Origin: Bicyclus anynana | Lineage: Eukaryota > Arthropoda > Insecta > Lepidoptera > Nymphalidae | NCBI RefSeq assembly: GCF_947172395.1 | Contig: NC_069084.1 | Location: 5,023,107 to 5,087,106, forward strand | Length of the DNA: 64,000 bases | Direction of reading: 5' to 3' | In this document: piece after piece, positions 1-8,706 of the stretch | Numbering within the stretch: the stretch's first letter is position 1 | How the letters are laid out: each line of letters starts with the position of its first letter | Program-made: the position numbers and the translations under genes | The notes under the pieces: model-generated | What the model was told of the DNA's origin: nothing | What the model saw: only the letters and a program-made list of their open reading frames with translations | Databases searched by the model: none

Positions 1-9
1 TTTCAAATA

Positions 10-102
10 ATGAAAGCCATTCAGGCATCATATTTGCCAAGTTTAATTGACAGTGAAAGTGTTTCTTATTACCGCAAGATGGACCTGGCAACCGCATACT
101 GA
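10..102 (+). CDS. possible terminal coding exon of an upstream gene (unrecognised)
   Basis: From the window edge there is an open frame of about 33 codons that ends at a TGA at 100-102; its tail reads SVSYYRKMDLATAY. The composition looks more protein-like than the surrounding AT-rich DNA, so it could be the last exon of a gene lying to the left. It cannot belong to the MALT1 reading frame, because it stops before that exon. I do not recognise the family, and a chance frame of this length is quite possible. Confidence 0.18.
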   Translation: MKAIQASYLPSLIDSESVSYYRKMDLATAY

Positions 103-366
103 ATCTATGGAATGTCAAGATGTTTGTCTTAATTATTCATTAGGCAATATATTGGTTAACTCAACATCTGTTTACACAAAATCTGAAAACTGCTTTTCTG
201 CATCAAATATTTGGTGCAGTTCACATAAATATAAATATTTTCAGCAGTGTTTTATTTAATTTGATCACTGTCTGTACTGTGATATGTGTGAATTTGTCTC
301 TACTAGTTCTTAAATTATTTTGGTACATTATATTAGAAACTATATTTTAATAATTGTATGTTTCAG

Positions 367-3300
367 CATTGTATTCCAAGGGCAAAGAACTGCGGGAGAA
401 GAGTTGCTTAAAAACCTAGATCGCAGAGGACATACTTATGAGCAATACATTAGTTATTTAAACTTAGTGAACAGACAAGCATATTACAGACCTGAAGCAA
501 AGGTGGCAATACTTATCGCAAATGAAAAGTATGAGCATTTGTCCAAATTGGTGACACCTTCCATTGATTGTGAGGCTTTGGGTAATAGTATTAGAGAATT
601 AGACTTCATTACAGTCTTTATAAGCAACACTAAAAGTGATATGTTAAAGGAGATATTGATGAAGACATTTTCATTGATACCTGAAAATTCTTATTGTAAG
701 TATCAGAAAAATATCAATTTTTTAGAGCAAAGGTCAAAATTTTGTCTTACTATTTAAATAATTTTAATGGACCAGTTTTTAACATATTTAAAAAATTAGT
801 AATAAATGATAAATATACATACTGTATACGAGCAGCAAATGTATGTTTGCGGGTCCACAACTTTCTTAAAACTAGTGATTTAATCAAGTTAAAGGAAGCA
901 AGGCAGTACTTTGTAGGATACCCTGCTAACTGTTGCTGTTTATAGGCAATGGTTTTTCACTTGCCTTTTTTCACAAAGTAGACCATCTACTTTGTTTTAG
1001 GTCTTTATCTATTTTCAGTGTTGTCTAATATTACTATGAGAAAAAAATAATGCCTCAATATAGCACTAAACTAACAAGGGTCTCAAAGGGTCTCAAAGAG
1101 TCTCAAAGTTTAAATATCTAGAGATTGATACCTGTTGAATAATTATTATAAATCCACTTCTATTAGATGATTTTTCCTTGGTTGGGGATCAAAGTAGAGT
1201 CATGTTTGTAAGACATTGCTAAATTCCATTTTTATTTTCAAAAAAATTCAAAATTCAAAATTTATTTATTTCAAGTAAGCTCAGTTTACAAGCACTTTTG
1301 ACACGTCAGTTGACTATTTGTAAAGATTCTACCACCGGTTCGGAAGGCAGGTTCTGCTGAGAAGATACCGGCAAGAAACTCAACAGTTGCTCTTTTGAAA
1401 AAGTCATACAGTATTACAATTTACATTTGATAACAATTAAATTACAATTTCTTATAGTTTTATTTCCTGTGTGAAGGTGGAAGCTGATCCAATGGCCTCC
1501 AAGCACCTTTGTCGTTAAGGAACTCATCAATAGTGTAGTAACCTCGACTAAGTAAATGTTTTTTAACACATTGCTTAAAGTTGTGCATTGGCAAGTCCAT
1601 CACAGTCTTGGGGATCTTGTTATAGAAGAGTACACCCAAACCCACAAAAGATTTTTTAACTCTTTGGAGCCGATATGCAGAAATAACTAACTTATGCCCG
1701 TGTCTAGTAAGACGTGGGTTTAAGTCTCCTTTTCGTTTGTACATATTAATATTTTGTCTTACATATACTATACTGTTATATATATACTGACAGGCTACTG
1801 TTAAAATGCCTATTTCTTTAAACTTTTGACGAAGGGACTCGCGTGATTTTAGTTGATATATTGCTCGAATTGCTCTTTTTTGAAGTACAAATATAGAATG
1901 TATATCAGCAGCCTTGCCCCACAACAAAATACTGTAAGACATTACGCTGTATATATTTGAATTTTGTTTTTAGGTTTTATATTCTATGCTGGACATGGCT
2001 GTGAACTAATTACCACGAAATGCATACTGAGCATAGATTGTCCCTCTGAGAACATTGAGTTTGATCATTGTGTCACTGAAAACTGGCTGCTGAGAGAATT
2101 AGCCAAATGTAAGCCAGAGTTATGTGTGCTTATTATGGATATGTGCAGAGTTAATTTAGATAGGTAAATTTAGTTACTTTTTAAATTCAAAAAATAAAAT
2201 GTTAGGATTATACCAACATTATATTTTGTGTTTTAATAAAATCCTATGAGGTGGTAATAAAAAAAACACTTGGCTAAGTTTATTTGTTTAATTCACATAA
2301 CTATTTCTCTAACAGTTTGTGCACTGTATCATGGGTGACAGTTCATTTCAATCTTGAAAGTTTGATTTACGTTAATAGTACGTATAATTGACAGGCAACT
2401 GTCATCTGCACCATGCTACATCACACAAACTGAAGTCATTTTGCATCAATTTGTTTTATTATTTCCTATTTTTTCTTTGTAACTTTGTATAAAAAGTCAA
2501 TTAAAGATTTTAATTTTTATTAGTATTAGAATACTGTTATAGAATAAAGACATTCTTTAACAATATTCTAATACTGATAAAACTTTTTTGATATCTACCT
2601 ACTATAAGTACATTTTTTTTCTTATTCTTAAATTATACATTACATATTTCAGACAAACGAACCAAGAGATTTACAGAGCTATACCACACATTGAAGAGTA
2701 CACAATTCACAGTAACTTACTAATCAGTTACTCTACACAATCAGCTAATGCTGCGTACGAGTGTATTTGGGTTGAGAAGTCGGAAACAATTGGTGACACC
2801 TCGTACTCAGTCAAGTCCACCGATGTTGTATGTGGGGGAGGCAGTCAGTATGTGAACGCCCTGTGGAGCAGGTTGTGTGAAAATGATGTTGATATATCCA
2901 CCATGCTGGATAATGTTCATGGAGGTAAATATGAAAACTGTTAAATACTAAAATATCTCTTAATTCATAGGCACAGAATAAAGATGATGATGATGATGAT
3001 GACGATGACGATGATTATGATGATGATGATGATGATGAAACATGATCCAGAATGAGTTGTGGTGAAACCCATAAAAAAATAAACGTCACGCGTTGCCTTG
3101 ACATCCGCTTATACAATCTTGGACATATCATTAAACAAGTTTTTGTGAACAGTAACTGCTTAAAGCTAAGCTAAAGCTAAGGTAACCAAAGGTCTGGCCA
3201 ACATATCCTATGTATCTCATTAGGTATTAGGAATAATTTTTAATAACTTTCTTTGTTTAATAAGCGGCTCAATGAACTTAATTTAGCTCAATGAATTAAG

Positions 3301-4091
3301 GTAATTTTGATGCGCTTGTGACATATACATAGTTTAAAATCTTTGCTTAGGTATACTTAGGTACATAAGCTATTTTATTTTCAGATGTAGAGAATTCAGT
3401 AAAGCACCAGAGACCTATTAAGGTGCAATGTGGTGTTTCAAAGAGATATTTGAGTGATTCAGTGGAAGGTCAGTTATTATTATTATACTAATACTAGCGT
3501 CATAAAATTCAGTTTTTCATGAACCATGGATTTTTCCGGGATGAAAAGTAGCCTATGTGTTAATCCAGAGTAAATTCTACTCCCATTTCAAATTTTAGCC
3601 AAACCGCTTCAGTAGCCAAAGCGTAAAGAAGGAACAAACATACTTACGCACACACAAACTTTCGCCTATATAATATTAGTGTGATTATAAAGGTAAAGTT
3701 TGTGGTGTTGGAGGGGAATTCTTATTCTCGGGAGAATATGTTATAATATAGATATAGAATACATCAAGGATGTCAGGATTGTAATGGTGAAATAATTCAA
3801 TTGGTCCAGTAGTTACAGACTATTCAATGCAAAATAAACAAACTATCAAATCTCTCCTCTAATACTAGTATAGATTTTTCACCTACAAATAGTTATAATG
3901 CAAATCTATTAATAAAGTAGAAGCTTTAATTTGTCTCTATTGGTTGTTGTTTTGATTTTAATAAAATAATTTCTAAAGTGATAAATAATTGCACTTTTTC
4001 CATTGTAGGTAATACAAAGGAACTTTGGTCAACTTTAAAGGGAGCTCTAGAAAAATACCAAGAATATTGCTCTGTCTGTTTAGAAAAATGA
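367..4091 (+). CDS. MALT1: MALT1-type paracaspase, 3' part of gene (5 exons; 5' end outside window)
   Basis: Exons read as 367-695, 1974-2163, 2653-2924, 3385-3468 and 4009-4091. All have AG/GT borders and keep one frame for about 318 residues to a TGA. The first exon holds the start of the caspase fold (VAILIANEKY, then SIDCEALGNSIRELDF). The second holds the catalytic dyad: His in FYAGHG and Cys in LIMDMCR, as in animal paracaspases. The third continues the p10-like half (NLLISYSTQSANAAYE, then LCENDVDISTMLDNV). Paracaspases are Arg/Lys-directed cysteine proteases and scaffolds in NF-kB-type signalling. The expected N-terminal death and Ig domains would lie left of position 1. The protein ends soon after the caspase fold (CSVCLEK), without the long tail of the human protein. 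A LINE fills most of the intron at 696-1973. Confidence 0.87.
1250..1943 (-). mobile_element. 5'-truncated non-LTR retrotransposon (Jockey/CR1-like) in MALT1 intron
   Basis: An intact minus-strand frame (1942 to 1460, 160 aa) matches the region after the reverse-transcriptase core of Jockey/CR1-type LINEs (ILLWGKAADIHSIFVLQKRAIRAI in two blocks, later VGLGVLFYNKIPK). It runs to a natural stop. The 3' UTR occupies 1250-1459 and carries a block that recurs at 24.06 and 30.4 kb. The 5' truncation ends about 30 bases before the splice acceptor of the next MALT1 exon. Clade assignment is tentative. Confidence 0.8.
2983..3037. repeat. (GAT)n microsatellite
   Basis: GAT/GAC triplets lie in the MALT1 intron at 2925-3384. 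Such tails often mark the 3' end of lepidopteran retroelements, but no element body is recognisable beside it here. Confidence 0.9.
3494..3684 (-). mobile_element. non-autonomous Helitron-like element
   Basis: On the minus strand it starts with TC followed by ACTAATATTATA and ends in CTAG. The body (AAAAGTAGCCTATGTGTTAATCC on the plus strand, read in two blocks) is shared with copies at 9355, 35.8 and 58.97 kb. TC...CTAG ends without target duplication suit Helitrons, of the kind called Lep1/MINE in Lepidoptera. A worn RTE-type tail is the alternative. It sits in the MALT1 intron at 3469-4008. Confidence 0.6.
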
Positions 4092-5342
4092 TTATTAGTT
4101 GAATGCCATCTCTCCTGATATTATGTGACTATGCAGTAGATATTTTGTAATCAGTCAATGGGGACGATAGAGATAGAGAGTCTGGCATATTTGGCAGATG
4201 TAAAAGCTTATTTAACCGCTAGCAGATGCCCGCGACTTCGTACGCATGAAAATCGATGTACATTTTCAACCCCTGCGACCCTTCGTCGGCCGGAAGCCGC
4301 GCATTTACACTTATGTAAAATACCCGGTCAAAGCCCAAGTAGGCGAAGGCAGTAAGGCACGGCCGGAAGACAGTCATGCATGCGGCCGGAGGCCGCGCGT
4401 CTATCTTACTTAGGTAGAATGCCCAGCCGAAGCCACGACCGGCGGCCCTATCACAAAACCCAGGCCGAAGGCCAGGGTACGCTAACTTATGGCCGGGAGA
4501 CAGTAATGAGCGTAGCCGGAGCTCCTATAGCCTATAATAATAGTCCAGTGAACAAATTAAATTGTGTTAAATACTGATACCGCGAATAGAAATACGTGTG
4601 GTAGCTTATTCGACTCGTCATGACCTCAAGAAAAATGTGCAAAAATGCCAGACCCGCACATAAACAATTGCAAAAGTTATAAACAAATGAAGATTTTTAA
4701 AAATAGGGGTCTACATTAATGGAAATTACTCCCAAACTATTGGTGTTAGAGAATTTTTACAATGGGATTCTTTAAAGTAGAGAATCTCTTACCAGGCTGA
4801 TTTTATAAACCTGATGCATTTTGCTATTGCTCTTCACAATAGGAACTATAGAAATTTTCTTTAAATTGAAGAAATAAGTTTTAAATAAAATCATCTATCT
4901 GTGATCAGTCACTCAATTTTAAATAGTTATTTTTGTAAATCAATTTGAATATACTAACCTACAATTTATAAAACCTTGTAAAACAGTAATCAATGCTTTT
5001 TTTGTGTATTATTTTTTTAATAAAAAATATTTTTTAATCATGGACTAAAAATAGCCTGAAGCTATTAAATAGCATAGTCTAATTTACTTCAAACTTGTGA
5101 TGAGATTTTAAAGGTTTATTATGTGACTTAAAGTTTAAATCCTTTTATGACACTGGAGTTTTGTTAAAAAATATTAAAAATTTGATTATAATTATGAAGG
5201 TATATTAATAATATTATTTGATTGTTGACGTTTATGAGATTATGGTAATTTTATTTTATAATAAAAGATGAAAACAAACAATAATCGTGTTTAATTACAT
5301 TTCACATATTTGTTCACCTATGATATTACTAATAACATTATC
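4092..5342. other. convergent intergenic region between MALT1 and MAIP1
   Basis: The 3' ends of the two genes face each other here. The left third holds a GC-rich repeat insert, described separately. The remainder is AT-rich without a plausible gene; TATAATAAAAG near 5260 could serve 3'-end formation on either strand. Confidence 0.6.
4208..4545. repeat. GC-rich repeat insert with recurring GGCCGGA motifs
   Basis: A sharply GC-rich island starts with GCTAGCAGATGCCCGCGACT, the reverse complement of the Helitron-like 3' end seen elsewhere in the window. It then has recurring units built on CGGCCGGAAG / GGCCGGAGGCC. It lies within otherwise very AT-rich DNA and has no meaningful reading frame. 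It is probably the body of a Helitron-like element with internal short repeats. Confidence 0.5.
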
Positions 5343-7668
5343 TTAAAACGATTTCTTCAGTGCGTGTGGTTGGAAATGGTTGGCGATGTTGACCCACCAA
5401 CTGTCCTCCACACCTTTTGTGAATTCTCTTATAAATCTATAGTTGAGAATAAATATTTTGTCTTGGTATTCAGGCTGCACTCTGTAAAATCAAAATCAAT
5501 CATCAATCTCCTATTAAAAAGTGGAAATACAATCAGCGACCAAAAAAAAAACATTGCCACTCAACGAGTGCCAAACACAACTTCTTGGCACTCAATTCAA
5601 GTAGTCACTTGCAAATTCAACCTTAAACTCAATCCTTAAGGTTGAATTTGCTCTGAATTTGGGGTTTTATTGAATATTGGACTATATTTATAACTTTATT
5701 TAATTAGGAAAATTTACTGGAAAATTTAACAGATTATCTTTCTAATGAAAAAAATTAATTATGTAAATACTAGGGGAAGCTTAAGTCTTTGTCCATCCAT
5801 AGATATCCTTAATTAATCTGGCTCTGTCATAAAATCTGTTTGACATCTACTATTAACTATAAATGACATGAAGGTTATTAATACAGCTAAGTACAGATTT
5901 TGCTACAAGGCCAGGTTAAACCAAATTTCATCCTTGTATGTCAATGAGTTTTCAATATTTTAAAAAGAGAGAACTTTCCATAGGTTTATTTAGATTAGAA
6001 AAGAATTGGGAGGCGGGATGAAAGTAAGATAATTGTGGTTGCTAAACTAGCTACACAATAAAACTGTGTCGAGCATGTTACTTTTTTTCTCTTTTTTTGT
6101 GTTCAGTTACATCTGTCAGTGATCAATCACTCGACTATAAACTAAATTTTTCATAGTACAGAATGTTCCAAGTTAAAGGTCATACCATGAAGCGACTTCA
6201 TGTAGTAGTCCATTTTTTTGGGTATTACTGTCCACCAAGCATGATTCAAAATTTAAAAAAAAATAATTATATTTTGTATATACCCTAATGAAATTGGTGG
6301 TAGGTCCCCAGTCTCCTGCATCTGTTTGAGTCCTCTCAGCACATGGTAGCACATTGTTATCTCAACCCATCGCTTGTCAGACTCATCAAACATAACTCCT
6401 ACCTGTAAAATATTTAAAAAATACTATAACTGTTGTTGTTGATCCTGTGGTTAGCTTATATGGATCACAAGGTTGAGTCAAGGGTCAAGGATTCAAGTCC
6501 CAGTCACTGATCAGGCTGTGAAACGTGAAATATTCTTTTACTAAATGTAAAAACTTGAGTATTTTCAGCCCAGAGTTGGTAAGTTGTGATGGTATATCTC
6601 TGTGTTTCAGAGGGCATATTTTTGCAAGGATTTGTGGCCAATGGATGTAGGGTTAAGGAATTTCTTGACAAAGTCTAGATGTTGTCTCTGTATTCCCAGT
6701 TAAGGAATCATGGGTGTGAATTTGAGTAGTATCACTTTGTATAATTGTAGTACAAATAACCATATCATATCATCATTGTATCATGAGCAATGCTATTTGT
6801 GTTGTATGTTCATGAAAGATTTTACATTACCTGATAAGGAAAAGCATAGAATATATCATCCTTGGAGATAGATAGCATTTGTCTCTGGGAAACAGATAGT
6901 TTGGAGACAGCAGTCTTCAAAGTTGAGATAGCATCCTTTTCTACGAGGCCTTCTAGGGCTTTAAAATCACTCTTTTCAAGGCATTCTGAAACAACCTAAG
7001 ATAAAATGTTAAAAACTGTGCTGTTATATTTCTTTAATGGATTTTTAGTTTATTACTACACTATAATAATTGATTTCTTTATGTATGTTTGAAGAAATGG
7101 AGTCCTCTGTGAATATACTCCAAGAAACTCTCACTTCAATAAATTACTCAGATTTATTAAAGCAATAAGTAAATAGTATGAATCTGGTTTTTTGGCTAGT
7201 CACAATAAAACTATTACAACTTGGTATATTGATTTCTATAATACATACAGCTGCAATAAATACCTTGATAGTTTTTGGTGGAAACAAGTTTTAAATGTAG
7301 AGTTTGTTCATATAGTAAGATTCAGGGTGTCATATTAATAAGTTAAAACATTAGATCAAACAAACCTGTACAGCATATTTCGAAGCTTCAATGAATTCGT
7401 TTAAACTGAATTCGTTGTCGAAATAGGGCCGAATAATGAAATTAGCAAACATCCAATTTTTAATAAATTTTAAAACTGAAGGCCATATGATTGGGGGAAA
7501 CTCCATTAGCTGTGGAAGTCTTCTGGTATCCGTCCTGTCTTCGCAGTAACTCCGACGCTGTATATTCGGACATGCCGAGGTTATTGGAACTTGTAAATAT
7601 TTATATGGAACTCTTTCACATAACCTAAATGTCCGACTTGTTAGGACAGTCTTAACAACTAAATTCAT
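5343..7668 (-). CDS. MAIP1: m-AAA protease-interacting protein 1, mitochondrial (MAIP1/C2orf47-like)
   Basis: Four coding exons on the minus strand: 7668-7366, 6995-6831, 6402-6284 and 5481-5343. All have GT/AG borders and total 726 nt, or 241 aa plus stop. The first exon starts with a basic, acid-poor stretch (MNLVVKTVLTSRTFRLCER), a likely mitochondrial presequence, and continues with PQLMEFPPIIWPS and IRPYFDNEFSLNEFIEASK. The second reads ECLEKSDFKALEGLVEKD and the third VGVMFDESDKRWVEIT. The last ends with ILNYRFIREFTKGVED, a block I recognise as the conserved Tim44-like C-terminus of MAIP1. In mammals MAIP1 binds AFG3L2 in the matrix and protects EMRE, a subunit of the calcium uniporter, during import. 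The gene is head to head with MNAT1. The assignment is from remembered family features, not a search. Confidence 0.82.
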
Positions 7669-8706
7669 ATTAGACTTATGTTAAAATATATTATACAAAT
7701 AGCGCGTGACTTGGCAAAATTGCCGGGTAAACATGAAATGTAAAACCTAAGCTCTATAAATAAATATGTACAACAACCAAACAACTTTAGTTTGAACTTT
7801 GATTTTTTTTCATCTTTTTACTCAACTCAAATACACACACAGATTATAGATTCTAAATACACATTACACAGGCCACAGCTGATAAATTAAGTTACATAGG
7901 TCATAGACTAATAGGGTAGGTACTAGGTAGCACAGATTCTAGGTAGGCTAAGAGGCTAAGTCCATAGAGGAATTAGAATAAAATGGAGAAAAAAAAAAAA
8001 AAAAAAATAAGTCCATAGAGGAATTAGAAAATGGAGATTGGAGATGCATCGCACTCAAACACACGAACGCAATATAAACACGCGTAATTTTTACACAGCC
8101 TAACAAACACATTGGTTAGACTATCCACGTATTAAATACATAAAATATTCGATTACTGATCGATGTTTGGCGTTTCGTCAAAAGAATAGTTTTCTTTTAT
8201 AAATTGTTTTTATTATAAATTTGATAAAATTAAGGTTAAATACTTTCAAATGAAACGTTACTCCATCTTTTACTAAACTACAAGTTTTTGGCCGTTTTTT
8301 ATGCCATTTAACTACACAAACCGGCATTTTTAGGGAGGTTTTTACACGGCGAAATCGATTACAACAATGAAACATCGATTCTATAGCAACAGTTTTTATA
8401 TACGCGTTAGATCATAGATTTTTGATCTTTGCCAGAGGGGTAACGGTTAGCGAGCCAAGTCCTATTATTAATGGTCTAAGCTATATACTCTATGGCTAGA
8501 ATAGAACCCAAAGCCCAAAGTTTTCTCTTTTCTATTTTCTCATTGCTGTCATTCTGATTTCTGTGTGATTCTGTGGTTCTGCTGTGGTATTCACTTTTCT
8601 CGTGATTTTAAATTTTTAATAATTCATAATTAAATATTATAATAAATATTGAAGAGGTCCTTGTAATTGTTCTGTATTAGATTTCTATAACTAGTTGCTA
8701 AGCAAA
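7669..8706. promoter_or_regulatory. divergent (shared) promoter region of MAIP1 and MNAT1
   Basis: About 1.04 kb separates the two start codons, which point away from each other, so both promoters must lie here or in unseen 5' UTR introns. I see no clear TATA box for either gene. The region holds an A-tract at about 7989-8007 flanked by two near-identical copies of a block starting TAAGTCCATAGAGGAATTAG (7957 and 8008). It also holds a weak THAP-like frame on the minus strand. Confidence 0.5.
8230..8375 (-). pseudogene. possible THAP-domain-like exon or remnant
   Basis: A minus-strand frame includes MPVCVVKWHKK, then KTCSLVKDGVTFHLK. MPxCVV and GVTFH are hallmarks of the start of THAP zinc-finger domains. 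The second zinc cysteine of the first CxxC pair is not in its usual place, no downstream exon is evident, and the frame lies in the MAIP1-MNAT1 promoter gap. It may be a decayed fragment or chance similarity. Confidence 0.22.

Noticed and set aside
1..366. N-terminal (death/Ig) exons of MALT1
   Set aside because: No frame in this stretch joins the phase of the exon at 367, so the missing exons must lie outside the window.
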